64,000 nt of DNA from Novipirellula herctigrandis. Its GTDB lineage: Bacteria; Planctomycetota; Planctomycetia; Pirellulales; Pirellulaceae. The notes under the pieces are model-generated. The model made no database searches. It was not told the DNA's origin and worked only from the letters and a program-made list of their open reading frames with translations. The stretch covers positions 7,745,651-7,809,650 of the forward strand of contig SJPJ01000001.1 in assembly GCA_007859835.1 (NCBI GenBank), written 5' to 3'. Positions within the stretch are counted from its first letter, which is position 1, and every line of letters begins with the position of its first letter. Position numbers and translations under genes: made by a program. Positions 17,607-26,750 of the stretch are shown in pieces.

Positions 17607-19337
17607 ATGATCAGAGTTTACATCACAGTCATCACCCTGATGCTTGCCGGAAGCTCGTTCGCAGCGGACCGACCGAATGTGGTTTTTATCATGACGGACG
17701 ATCAGGGGTATGGCGACCTTGGTTGTCATGGGAATCCGATTGTCAAGACGCCGAATCTCGATGCGCTGTATCGCGAATCGATTCGCTTCACCGATTTCCA
17801 TGTCAGTCCCTTCTGCACACCGACGCGCGCGGCGCTCATGACGGGCAACAACCCGGGGTTCACGGGGGCTTACCGAACGAGTTCGGGACGCACGATGATG
17901 CATCGTGATGAAAAGACGATTGCGAACCTCTTTGCCGATAACGGCTATGCCACTGGGATGGTTGGCAAGTGGCACCTCGGCGACAACGCTCCGCATCGGC
18001 CGCAGGACCGGGGATTCCAGGATGTTGTCTGGCATCGTTGCGGCGGCGTCGGGCAGGCCTCGGACTATTGGGGCAACGACTACTTCGATGACACCTACGA
18101 ACGGAACGGGAAGTTTGAGAAGTTCGAGGGCTATTGCACCGACGTCTGGTTCCAAGAGGGCATGCGTTTCATTGAAGAGAACAAAGACAAACCGTTTTTT
18201 CTTTACCTTCCGACCAACGCCCCGCACGGTCCCTACCTTGTGCCGGACAAATGGGCGAAGCCTTACGTTGGTAACAAGAATGTGGCCAATGCGAACTTCT
18301 TCGGGATGATCGCCAACATCGATTACAACATGGGGCTGCTGCGGGAACAATTGACGAAGCTTGGGCTGGCCGAGAACACGATCCTGATCTTCATGACCGA
18401 CAACGGAACGGCGGCTGGTGGGAAATTCAACGGCTTAGATTCCGAGCCGCTAGTGGGTTACAACGCGGGGATGCGTGGCAAGAAGTCGTCGGTCTACGAC
18501 GGCGGCCATCGTGTCCCGTTCTTCATCCATTGGCCGAAGGGCGGTTTGAGCGGCGGCAGGGGGATCCCGGTGATCGCGGCCCACATCGATGTACTGCCAA
18601 CTTTGGCGGAGCTGTGCGACATCGCGGTGCCGGATGATTACAAGCCGGACGGCGTTTCGCTGAAGCCGTTGCTTTACGAGTCCGATGCATCGTGGGCACG
18701 AGATCATCACGTCATTCAGTATCACGGTGGCGCGGGAGCGAGGACGCTGCCGTCAAAGCCCTTCGAGTACACCGTCGTGATGACCGAGCGTTGGCGGCTG
18801 GTCAATTCAAACCAGCAGAGCCTGTACGACATTCAGGCCGATCCCGCACAAAAGCAGGACATCGCCGACAAACATCCCGAGGTCGTCGCCCGGTTGCGTG
18901 CCCATTATCAGCCGTTCTGGGAAACGGTGTCACCAAGACTGACGCCCGTTCGGATCGACGTTGGCAATCCCGCAGAGAATCCCACCGTCCTTTGCTCGCA
19001 GGATTGGTACATGCCAACCGGAAATCCGCCTTGGAATTTTGGTTCAATCCGACGACTGCCCAAGGTCACCGGGCCGTGGATGCTACAAGTTCAGAAGGCC
19101 GGTCGGTACCGAATCACGCTTCGACAGTTTCCCCAAGAAGCAGATAAACCCGTTGTTGCCGAGCGTGCGAAGATCGAGATCGCCGGTCAAACCGTGGAAC
19201 AGCCTGTGGAAGCAGGCAGCAAGGGTGTTGTGTTCGAAATCGATCTTCCGACCGGTCCTACGGAACTAGTGACATATCTCTACGACAGGAAAGGCAACGC
19301 TGGCGGCGCCTATTTTACTGAAGTCGAAGCACTATAA
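17607..19337 (+). CDS. Secreted sulfatase with a C-terminal accessory domain
   Basis: A 576-residue arylsulfatase-type enzyme (S1 family) with signal peptide (1-19). The metal-binding start is TDDQGYGDLGCHG. The formylglycine site is C70 in CTPTRAALMTG, which needs maturation by a sulfatase-modifying enzyme not seen in this window. GKWHLGD at about 122 and FMTDNGT at about 259 complete the active-site set. Residues beyond about 445 form an added beta-rich domain (LQVQKAGRYRITLRQFP), similar in layout to carbohydrate-binding sandwich domains. It hydrolyses a sulfate ester; substrate unknown. Confidence 0.92.
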   Translation: MIRVYITVITLMLAGSSFAADRPNVVFIMTDDQGYGDLGCHGNPIVKTPNLDALYRESIRFTDFHVSPFCTPTRAALMTGNNPGFTGAYRTSSGRTMMHRDEKTIANLFADNGYATGMVGKWHLGDNAPHRPQDRGFQDVVWHRCGGVGQASDYWGNDYFDDTYERNGKFEKFEGYCTDVWFQEGMRFIEENKDKPFFLYLPTNAPHGPYLVPDKWAKPYVGNKNVANANFFGMIANIDYNMGLLREQLTKLGLAENTILIFMTDNGTAAGGKFNGLDSEPLVGYNAGMRGKKSSVYDGGHRVPFFIHWPKGGLSGGRGIPVIAAHIDVLPTLAELCDIAVPDDYKPDGVSLKPLLYESDASWARDHHVIQYHGGAGARTLPSKPFEYTVVMTERWRLVNSNQQSLYDIQADPAQKQDIADKHPEVVARLRAHYQPFWETVSPRLTPVRIDVGNPAENPTVLCSQDWYMPTGNPPWNFGSIRRLPKVTGPWMLQVQKAGRYRITLRQFPQEADKPVVAERAKIEIAGQTVEQPVEAGSKGVVFEIDLPTGPTELVTYLYDRKGNAGGAYFTEVEAL

Positions 19338-19342
19338 AGGCC

Positions 19343-20345
19343 ATGCAGAAAGCCGCAGCACGTTTCCGTCTTTCCGTTGTCGCGTAAATCCATTTCTTCT
19401 GTGTTGCCACGATGGCAGGTGAGGAGACCGCGACGGGAAACGATCGAAACCATTTGGAGAAAGGTGTCTCGCGCCGGGATCCGAGTGACATCATCAAGGT
19501 GGGAGACCTCTACTACGTCTGGTATTCCAAAGGTCCGCTGAAGACTGGTTATGAGGCTACGGCGTGGTATGCGACTTCGTCTGACGGACTGGAGTGGACG
19601 GAAAAGGGGCAGGCCGTTGCCAAAGCGGAGGCTGGTGCATGGGATGCCGCCAGTGTGTTTACGCCCAATATCCTCGTCGCCGACGGACGTTATTGGCTCT
19701 TCTACACGGGGACAACGGGGCCGTACAAAAAGGGCTTCAAGCCGGATTCGAAAATTGGTATCGCCGTATCGGATTCGCCGGACGGCCCGTAGGAGCGTCT
19801 GCCGAATAATCCGGTGCTGAACAACCGCGATAGCCCGGATGACTTTGACAGCCTTTTGGTTGATGATTCCTGCATGATGGTTCGGACGGGAAAGATTTGG
19901 CGCTACTACAAAGGCCGTCAGGTTGGCAAGAGTCCGCACTCTACCAACATGGGATTGGCGATTGCTGAAAGGCCTGAGGGCCCCTACGTCAAATCCGAAG
20001 CGAATCCCGTCATTTCCGAGGAATCATGCTGTTCTGGCTTGGCCCCAGGGCAAAGGCGTCGCCGTGATGATCGGCACCACGGGGCCCGCGGGAATCAGGA
20101 ATTCTGTCCAATACGCCGAGGACGGAATCCACTTTACGAAGACCCATGACGTCGTCGATGGTCCACGCGCAGGCGGATCGTATCGCCCCCACGCCCTTTA
20201 CCTGCATTAACTTTACCGGCACTAATTAATCACTTTACCGGCATTAATACGGGCGGACGCATCCAATGGTGTGTCGAGCTCGGCAAGCATAAAGGGAATG
20301 AGTTGCCCTACATTGACCGCTGCGATGTCGAGTGGCCGGAATTGG
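19343..20345 (+). pseudogene. Broken glycoside hydrolase, GH117/GH43-like five-bladed propeller
   Basis: Pieces in order read RRDPSDIIKVGDLYYVWYSK, SVFTPNILVADGRYWLFYTG and NSVQYAEDGIHFTKTHDVV, then GRIQWCVELGKHKGNELPYI. These match GH117-type alpha-1,3-(3,6-anhydro)-L-galactosidases. Damage seen: a TAA inside the signal-peptide region (19385-19387), a TAG at 19790-19792 replacing the expected Trp of 'DGPW', a frameshift near 20026, and stops plus a small duplication near 20210-20245. All parts are in order, so the gene died recently in place. Confidence 0.8.
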
Positions 20346-20352
20346 AAAAAAC

Positions 20353-20380
20353 AAGGAACAGAAATGAAGGAACAGAAATG
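20353..20380. repeat. Perfect 14-bp tandem duplication
   Basis: AAGGAACAGAAATG occurs twice (20353-20366, 20367-20380). Each copy carries a ribosome-binding-like AAGGA and an ATG, so the translation start of the following sulfatase remnant is itself duplicated. Confidence 0.9.
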
Positions 20381-20688
20381 AATGATAAGCTCCGTACGAA
20401 CAGACCGATGGTGATAATCGCCGGTTTGTTGCAGGTCAGCCTTGCGACGGCTGCTGATAAACCCAACGTCGTCTTCATCTTTGCGGATGACAGGGGGTTT
20501 TGCGGATGACAGGGGGGGTTGCGGATGACAGGGGGTACGGCGAGATCGAAGCGTTCAATCCACAGCGATGCAAAATTCCGACACCGTCCCTGAATCAACT
20601 GGCTTGTGAAGGGATGACCAATACCGACGCTCACACCAGTTCGTCAGTTTGTTTGCCATCAAGAGAGGCATTGCTGACCGGCAGGTAA
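20378..20688 (+). pseudogene. Truncated sulfatase with a triplicated internal segment
   Basis: The start encodes a signal peptide and [13 protein letters not shown], the usual sulfatase N-terminus. The frame is then broken because the codons for ADDRG are present three times in a row. After the repeat the sequence continues as [20 protein letters not shown] and ends [15 protein letters not shown], so the formylglycine site (CLPSR) survives. A stop follows at 20686-20688 and the remaining three quarters of the gene are missing. Confidence 0.88.
20481..20535. repeat. Threefold tandem repeat of a 17-19-bp unit
   Basis: TTGCGGATGACAGGGGG is repeated at 20481, 20500 and 20519 with small changes in the G-run. 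It lies in the sulfatase remnant and destroys its frame. Slippage at G-runs is a likely cause. Confidence 0.9.
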
Positions 20689-20888
20689 CTAGCGAACGAT
20701 CATGCGACGTGGTGTTCTCATCGTTGTCAATTGGTTTTCTAAAAAAATACAAAATACACATTTTTAAGTTTAGATAAGCGTTGTCCTAATGCATGTATTG
20801 CTACAAGGAGCAGCAGGCTGCTGAAAATTCGTAGCGGTTGTTGGTTCCCCTCTTCTCTACTCCGTTCCAACATCATTTTGGAGAAATC
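20689..20888 (+). promoter_or_regulatory. AT-rich leader of the DUF1559 gene
   Basis: A sharply AT-rich stretch (about 20735-20785) precedes the gene, and a TTTGGAG ribosome binding site sits six bases before ATG 20889. The palindrome CAGCAG-G-CTGCTG lies in the leader. Exact promoter boxes cannot be assigned. Confidence 0.3.
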
Positions 20889-22109
20889 ATGAAAAAGCGT
20901 TCTCAATCCGGCTTCACGTTAGTGGAGCTTCTCGTCGTGATTGCGATCATTGGCGTTCTGGTCGGGTTGTTACTGCCCGCGGTCCAGGCGGCTCGAGAAG
21001 CTGCGCGCCGAATGAGCTGCAGCAACAACTTCAAACAAATTGGTTTGGCGGTCCATAACTACCACAGTGCCTATAAGAAAAACAGTAAGTACATGGGTGG
21101 GACGTTCCAACTGAATTCAGGCAACAGTAGAGCTGGCACGACGGCGAATAACCTGAATTGGCTTAGCCATTGGCCGGGCCTCTTGCCGTTTATGGAGCAG
21201 CAAGCGGTTTGGGAGCAGTTTTCGAACCCCTATCAAGCAACGGGTGGCACTATCCCTTCCATGGGTCCATTCGTGGATATTTCCTTGTCAGAGCATGCAG
21301 CTATTGGAAACTACGATCCCTTTTTAACGAGCATTCCCACACTGCGGTGCCCAAGTGATCCAGGCGTCGGGCTGCCAGGACAAGGACGCACCAACTACGC
21401 GGCTTGTCTTGGGGACTCCTACATGATCGGAGACGGCAGCGTAATCGGGCGAAACGGGGTCGAAGATGCCGCCAGGGTCGATCGATTGAAGAAAAATCAG
21501 CGAGGTTTCTATGTACCTCGTGTCGTGACCCGTTTCCGGGACGTTCTCGACGGATTGTCGAATACGATTTGCATGGGCGAGATTATTACGGACCTTGGTG
21601 ACCGGGATATACGCTCACACTTTGCAGGAAACGGTGCCGGTCCCGCAAGCCGACGAAATGGAGCCAACTTGACCACTAACCAAACAGGTGGTTTGAGGGC
21701 GACATGGTGCCGTCAGGCGATTGACCCTCTTCGTCCACGGTTTTGGGATTTTAGTGGTGGGACAGTGAGAGATTACGGCGGTGGCGAGATCAACCGCGGT
21801 ATGAAATACGCGGCAGGACTTCCAAGCTACACCGGATTCACGACTATCCTGCCACCGAACACAGAGCTTTGTCTTTCCAGAGGCAGACTGGGTGCGGGGG
21901 TATTGTCTGCTTCCAGCCGTCACCAAGGGGGCGCACATATCTTGATGGCCGACGGAGCCGTTAAGTTTGTAACGGATTCGATCGAGGCCGGTAATTCGTT
22001 GTCTGAAGTTGTCGGGAACGGTCTGGCTGCTGGCAGCGCCAGCCCCTTCGGTTTATGGGGTTCACTTGGAACAAGGGCTTCAAGAGAAGTCATCAGCGAG
22101 GAAATCTGA
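20889..22109 (+). CDS. DUF1559 prepilin-like secreted protein
   Basis: A 406-residue protein with a type IV prepilin/pseudopilin N-terminus: basic KKRSQSG, cleavage after G, then FTLVELLVVIAIIGVLVGLL. The motif AVQAAREAARRMSCSNNFKQ (about residues 34-53) and the C-terminal block GGAHILMADGAVKFV are hallmarks of the planctomycete-expanded DUF1559 family. Members probably assemble on or leave through a type II secretion-like system and are linked to surface structures; the biochemical role is unknown. The small lipoprotein downstream is its usual partner. Confidence 0.95.
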   Translation: MKKRSQSGFTLVELLVVIAIIGVLVGLLLPAVQAAREAARRMSCSNNFKQIGLAVHNYHSAYKKNSKYMGGTFQLNSGNSRAGTTANNLNWLSHWPGLLPFMEQQAVWEQFSNPYQATGGTIPSMGPFVDISLSEHAAIGNYDPFLTSIPTLRCPSDPGVGLPGQGRTNYAACLGDSYMIGDGSVIGRNGVEDAARVDRLKKNQRGFYVPRVVTRFRDVLDGLSNTICMGEIITDLGDRDIRSHFAGNGAGPASRRNGANLTTNQTGGLRATWCRQAIDPLRPRFWDFSGGTVRDYGGGEINRGMKYAAGLPSYTGFTTILPPNTELCLSRGRLGAGVLSASSRHQGGAHILMADGAVKFVTDSIEAGNSLSEVVGNGLAAGSASPFGLWGSLGTRASREVISEEI

Positions 22110-22237
22110 GACCGTTCTTGGCTCCGCCATTCTAATTTGTCACAGCTAGACGCCTCGTTTGCTTGAAACCTTCGAGGCGTCCTGGCTGGACACCACCGTT
22201 CTTTTGCAACCCCCATTCCCAACTTGCAGGTAAAACC

Positions 22238-22417
22238 ATGAAATCCTTGACCTCCATTCTGTTCGCCATCGCATTCTTCGCCGTAGTGGGATGTGGCGGG
22301 GACTCCAAGCCGCCATCTCCAGACGAGATAACCAACTTTTTGGATGATAATCCCGAGGTCGTCGAAGCAACGGCCCGCGCAAACGCAGCAGAAAGCTTTG
22401 AAGACGAGGGTTTTTAA
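22238..22417 (+). CDS. Small lipoprotein paired with DUF1559
   Basis: A 59-residue protein with a lipoprotein signal (hydrophobic run then VVGCGGDSKPP, Cys at about 18). The mature part is short and acidic (SPDEITNFLDDNPEVVEATA). ATG 22238 is chosen because upstream in-frame codons do not give a signal peptide. Short lipoproteins of this kind usually follow DUF1559 genes in planctomycetes. Function unknown. Confidence 0.75.
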   Translation: MKSLTSILFAIAFFAVVGCGGDSKPPSPDEITNFLDDNPEVVEATARANAAESFEDEGF

Positions 22418-22427
22418 AAAAGTAAAT

Positions 22428-22556
22428 GTAGGGCCGGTTCCTAGCGGCCAGAATGTGATCGCAACGAAACCACGGGAGGTTGGTGATTGGCGGTTTGCTT
22501 GCGGAGTCAATTGTTTGCAAGCTCGGACGAAAGCGGCCGGTGGGAACCGGCCCTAC
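22428..22556. repeat. Palindrome-ended repeat, copy 1 (REP/MITE-like)
   Basis: A 129-bp element beginning GTAGGGCCGGTTCC and ending GGAACCGGCCCTAC, a 14-bp perfect terminal inverted repeat. The interior has GAATGTGAT and ACGAAACCACGGGAGG blocks shared with copy 2 at 23138-23265 in the same orientation. It lies immediately downstream of the RAYT remnant. Confidence 0.9.
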
Positions 22557-22559
22557 TCT

Positions 22560-23121
22560 CCTAACGTCTTTTTCATGTGGTCAAAGTTCAGTTTGGGGTG
22601 TCGGTCTCCGCCAGCCCATTCCTCGGAGTAGACACCCCGGTTCACCCAACGGTGAAAACGTGACAAAGGCCAATCGGCCGGGCAACGCACATGCCCATGC
22701 TTCACGGTGTTGAAGTGGATATAATCAAAATGGCTTTCAAAGTCCTCGGTCTCTTCGATCGTGTGCTTTCAATATTTGGGCTGCCAGACTCCGCGTTGTC
22801 CATTTGTCTTTCGCCCTTCGCTGACTTTGCATTCGGCGCCGCCAGCATTAAGCCATCGCTGAGTAAATTGGGCTTTGATCCATTGCCAACGTCCAGAGTC
22901 GTTCGCGTCTCCAGGCGGCATGCACCAAGAACGCATGCAGATGGTCAGGCAGCCAAGCGATCGCGCGGCAATCGAAAGGATTAGTTGCGATGCATTCACG
23001 CATCACGTTTCCAAGGATCGTGCGCGCGACGTCCGATTCAAAAATGGGGCGACGGCATCGGTCATGGGTGGTAAAAGAAGAACGTTCCGCCAGGAACAAT
23101 TGCACGTCTCCAGTTTGGCAT
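22560..23121 (-). pseudogene. REP-associated tyrosine transposase (RAYT, Y1_Tnp), frameshifted
   Basis: The reverse strand starts at 23121 with MPNWRRAIVPGGTFFF, continues in another frame as CRRPIFESDVARTILGNVMR and WLPDHLHAF, then in a third as GRWQWIKAQFTQRWLNAGGA and HFDYIHFNTVKHGHV. This is the complete order of a RAYT: the metal-binding histidine motif (DHLHA) and the 'HFDYIHxNPVKHG' region of the catalytic tyrosine. At least two frameshifts, one at a T-run near the start, inactivate it. RAYTs are domesticated IS200/IS605-type enzymes that mobilise REP palindromes, and this one lies between two such elements. Confidence 0.85.
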
Positions 23122-23137
23122 AGCTGAATGATAATAC

Positions 23138-23265
23138 GTAGGGCCGGTTCCCCCCGGCCAGAATGTGATTGCAACGAAACCACGGGAGGTTAAGATCTGC
23201 GGTTTGCTCGCGGAGTGAGTTGTTTGCACGCCCAAACGAAAGCGGCCGGTGGGAACCGGCCCTAC
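23138..23265. repeat. Palindrome-ended repeat, copy 2 (REP/MITE-like)
   Basis: A 128-bp element with the same 14-bp terminal inverted repeat and same orientation as the copy at 22428-22556. It differs at scattered positions, for example CCCCCC in place of CTAG near the left end. It lies 16 bp upstream of the RAYT start. Confidence 0.9.
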
Positions 23266-23282
23266 GAAACCATGACGGAAAG

Positions 23283-23316
23283 TTGTCGTATCCCAATGAT
23301 TGTCGTATCCCAATGA
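23283..23316. repeat. Perfect 17-bp tandem duplication at a gene start
   Basis: TTGTCGTATCCCAATGA occurs twice (23283-23299 and 23300-23316). The second copy supplies the ATG at 23313 of the FAD oxidoreductase; the first supplies an ATG 17 bp upstream that is out of frame. Confidence 0.92.
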
Positions 23317-24941
23317 AACGCTTGCTCATTCTATTTTTCGTTCTCCTTCAGCTTGCTTCAGCGTCAATTTGCTCTGCAGAGGAGACATCAACGGATGTTT
23401 GTGTCTATGGCGGGACTGCTTCAGGAGTCGTGACCGCCGTGCAGGTGGCCCGCATGGGCAAGAGTGTTGTCCTGATCGAACCTGGGCAAACGATCGGCGG
23501 CATGACCTCTGGCGGTTTGGGCAACACGGATATCGGAAAACAGGTTAGCATCGGTGGCGTGACTCGTGAGTTCTATCAATCGATGCGCGATTGGTATCAG
23601 GACCCGGCAAACTGGAAGTTTCAGAGCAAGGATGAATACCGGTGGAAGGGGGACCGGGTCACGGAAGATGCTTGGTTCGTGTTCGAGCCCCATGTTGCGC
23701 TGCTCAAGCTCAATCAGATGCTTGAAGAAGCCAGGGTTCCCGTTGTCTATGGCGAAAGACTTGACCTGAATAATGGAGTCAACAAGGAAGGTGCTAACAT
23801 CGTCGGCATCCGGATGGAATCTGGTCGGGGGTTCACCGCCAAGGTGTTCATCGACTGCACCTATGAAGGCGACCTGATGGCCAAGGCGGGTGTTTCCTAC
23901 ACCATCGGACGCGAACCGAACTCGCAGTACGGCGAAAGCATCAACGGCGTCCAAGCAACGGAACCACCGCGTCGCGGCCCCAAGCCGCTGGACCCGTATG
24001 TCATCCCCGGCGATCCGAACAGCGGCATGATCAAGGGGCTTCAACCCGATGTCGTTGGCAACAATGGAGACGGGGATAAGCGTGTCCAGGCTTACAACTA
24101 TCGGCTTTGTCTGACCAGCGTGCCAGAGAATCGCGTGCCTTTTGAAAAGCCCCCGGGATATGACGAATCCGAGTACGAACTGCTCTTCCGTTGGCTGGAA
24201 GCCGGAAACACTCGAAATGTTCCGCTCGGATCCAACCCCATCCCCAACCGGAAGACCGACACCAACAAGGCGGGCTGGATTTCAACCGACTACATCGGCA
24301 TGTGCGACGACTATCCCGATGCCGATTACCAGAAACGAAAGGAAATCACGGACGCCTACATTCGCTATCACAAGGGTTTCCTCTGGACGCTGGCGAATCA
24401 TCCACGCGTCCCGGAAACTGTCCGACGCAGAGCCGCGAAACTCGGGTTCGCCAAAGATGAGTTTGTCGACAACGGGCACTTCCCGCATCAGCTTTATGTT
24501 CGCGAAGGCCGCCGCATGTTAGGCCGGATGGTGATGACGGAACACGAGCTGCGGAAAAAGCGCAAGGTCGAGGATCCTGTCGCACTCGGGTCGTATGGGA
24601 TGGACAGCCATCCGACTCAGCTTTGGGTCGATGGTGACGGAGCCCTGCACGCAGACACGCCAAAGTGGACGGGCGTCGGTGGTCCTTACGGAATCAGCTA
24701 TCGATCGATCACTCCCAAAACCGAGGAATGCTCAAACCTGCTCGTGACAACCTGCATCTCCGCCTCGCATAGCGCCTATGGATCGATCCGTATGGAGCCG
24801 GTCTACATGATGCTCGGACAGGCATCGGCGACAGCGGCCGTGCAGGCCATCAATGGCGATCAATCCGTTCAAGATATTCCCTACGACAAAATGAGCCCGC
24901 AGCTTCTCAAAGACGGACAAATCCTCGTGCCTGGCAAATGA
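23313..24941 (+). CDS. Exported FAD-dependent oxidoreductase, FAD_oxidored type
   Basis: A 542-residue protein with a signal peptide (about 1-22). The dinucleotide-binding fold is DVCVYGGTASGVVTAVQVAR (about residues 28-47), ending in the VVLIEPG acidic strand. GGMTSGGLGNTDIG follows at about 64. The C-terminus has SASHSAYGSIRMEPVYMMLG, which contacts FAD in the family. It lacks an electron-acceptor motif I recognise. It is the first of two paralogues in tandem, with 73 bp between them, placed between sulfatases and esterases. A role in oxidising a sugar or another polysaccharide-derived compound is inferred. Confidence 0.88.
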   Translation: MKRLLILFFVLLQLASASICSAEETSTDVCVYGGTASGVVTAVQVARMGKSVVLIEPGQTIGGMTSGGLGNTDIGKQVSIGGVTREFYQSMRDWYQDPANWKFQSKDEYRWKGDRVTEDAWFVFEPHVALLKLNQMLEEARVPVVYGERLDLNNGVNKEGANIVGIRMESGRGFTAKVFIDCTYEGDLMAKAGVSYTIGREPNSQYGESINGVQATEPPRRGPKPLDPYVIPGDPNSGMIKGLQPDVVGNNGDGDKRVQAYNYRLCLTSVPENRVPFEKPPGYDESEYELLFRWLEAGNTRNVPLGSNPIPNRKTDTNKAGWISTDYIGMCDDYPDADYQKRKEITDAYIRYHKGFLWTLANHPRVPETVRRRAAKLGFAKDEFVDNGHFPHQLYVREGRRMLGRMVMTEHELRKKRKVEDPVALGSYGMDSHPTQLWVDGDGALHADTPKWTGVGGPYGISYRSITPKTEECSNLLVTTCISASHSAYGSIRMEPVYMMLGQASATAAVQAINGDQSVQDIPYDKMSPQLLKDGQILVPGK

Positions 24942-25014
24942 ATCCCGCAAGTTTTGATGGCGAGCCGTTCGGTGATCTTTGTCCGACAAGTGCAATACGA
25001 TAGGTAGTAAGACA

Positions 25015-26697
25015 ATGAAATATTTGATTCTGAGTGTTCTGTTTTCCGTTCTCACGGCGGGGCCAAGCTGGGCTGCCGAACAAGTTCCCGCACATGATGT
25101 CGTCATCTACGGCGGTACGTCGGCTGCTGTCATGGCTGCGGTTCAATGTCATCGGATGGGAAAGTCGGTGGTGATTGTTGCTCCGGACAAGCATCTCGGC
25201 GGGCTTTCTTCTGGCGGACTTGGGTTCACGGACATCGGCAACCGCTTAACGGTTGGCGGTCTGGCGCGTGAATTCTATGAAAAGGTTTACCAGCACTACG
25301 ACAAACCAGAAGCCTGGGCTCAAGAAACGCCTCGTGCCTTCCATCAAAAAAATATTGGCTGGCGAAAAATGTGGGATGGCGAAAACACCCGATGGGTGTT
25401 TGAACCGCATGTCGCAGAAGCGATCTTCGATCAGTTTATCTCGGAAAACAACATTCCTCTTTTCAAAGATGAATGGCTCGACCGCGAACATGGCGTCGAA
25501 AAGGACGCGGGGCGCATCCAATCGATCACCACATTGAGCGGCAAAGTCTTCAAAGGAAAAGTCTTCATCGATGCGACCTACGAAGGCGATTTGATGGCGG
25601 CGGCAGGCGTGAGGTATCACGTGGGTCGGGAAGCGAATTCGGTCTATGGCGAGAAGTGGAATGGAGTGCAACAAGGTGTCTTTCACCACAAACATCATTT
25701 TCAGGGCTTGAAGATCTCTCCCTACAAAGTGAAGGAAGATCCGACAAGCGGCGTATTGGCTCGGATATCGACGGAAGCCCTTGAGCCAAACGGAACAGGG
25801 GATGACAAGGTACAGGCCTACTGTTTTCGGATGTGCTTGACCAACGATCCCGACAATCGCATTGCGTTTCCCAAACCACGGAATTACGCCCCAGGGCAAT
25901 ATGAGTTATTGCTTCGGATCTTTGAGGTGATGGATCCGATGTATGTGTTTCAAAAGTTCGATCCCGTCCCCAACAATAAAACGGACACCAACAATCATGG
26001 GCCTTTTAGTTTCGACAACCTCGGCATGAACTGGGATTACCCAGAGGCTAGTTACGAGCGGCGGATGGAAATCATCGAAGAGCACAAGAACTATCAGCTA
26101 GGCATGCTCTTTTTTCTAAGTCACGACCCGCGCGTCCCGAGACAGTTGCAGGAGGCAATGCGGAAATGGGGGTTACCCAAGGATGAATTCGTCGACAACG
26201 GGAATTGGTCACATCAGCTGTATGTCCGTGAGGCACGGCGAATGGTCGGACAGTATGTGATTACCGAGCATGACTTGTTAGGTGATCTGAAATCGAAAAC
26301 GCAAAAGTCGATTGGCATGGGGTCCTATGGGATCGATTCACACAACATTCAGCGTTTCGTCGATTCGGATGGCTATGTTCAAAATGAAGGCGATGTGGGC
26401 GTCCATGTTGGAGATTACCGGATCCCCTACGACGTGATTGTCCCCAAGGAGGCGGAAGTCAGTAACTTGATTGTTCCTGTCGCGGCATCTTGTTCTCACG
26501 TGGCATACGGTTCGATTCGGATGGAGCCCGTCTTCATGATCTTGGCACAAAGTGGCGCAACAGCGGCTTGTATCGCGATGGATGATGAGACGAGTGTTCA
26601 ATCGGTCGACTACAATAAACTGAGAACGAAGTTGCTGGCGGATAAGCAGATCCTAGAAAAGTCGCAGCGGGTGCCAGACCCACGAAAGAAGAACTAG
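25015..26697 (+). CDS. Exported FAD-dependent oxidoreductase, tandem paralogue
   Basis: A 560-residue paralogue of the preceding gene with the same layout: signal peptide (about 1-20), DVVIYGGTSAAVMAAVQCHR, GGLSSGGLGFTDIG and the C-terminal SCSHVAYGSIRMEPVFMILA. The mid-part is clearly diverged, so this is an old duplication. The ATG at 25015 is chosen because it begins the signal peptide. It ends 53 bp before the esterase-sulfatase fusion, so the three genes may form a transcript. Confidence 0.88.
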   Translation: MKYLILSVLFSVLTAGPSWAAEQVPAHDVVIYGGTSAAVMAAVQCHRMGKSVVIVAPDKHLGGLSSGGLGFTDIGNRLTVGGLAREFYEKVYQHYDKPEAWAQETPRAFHQKNIGWRKMWDGENTRWVFEPHVAEAIFDQFISENNIPLFKDEWLDREHGVEKDAGRIQSITTLSGKVFKGKVFIDATYEGDLMAAAGVRYHVGREANSVYGEKWNGVQQGVFHHKHHFQGLKISPYKVKEDPTSGVLARISTEALEPNGTGDDKVQAYCFRMCLTNDPDNRIAFPKPRNYAPGQYELLLRIFEVMDPMYVFQKFDPVPNNKTDTNNHGPFSFDNLGMNWDYPEASYERRMEIIEEHKNYQLGMLFFLSHDPRVPRQLQEAMRKWGLPKDEFVDNGNWSHQLYVREARRMVGQYVITEHDLLGDLKSKTQKSIGMGSYGIDSHNIQRFVDSDGYVQNEGDVGVHVGDYRIPYDVIVPKEAEVSNLIVPVAASCSHVAYGSIRMEPVFMILAQSGATAACIAMDDETSVQSVDYNKLRTKLLADKQILEKSQRVPDPRKKN

Positions 26698-26750
26698 AAA
26701 CGCACGAAACCAATTCAAACTGAATTCATTTTTAGAGCCGAGGAACTCCA

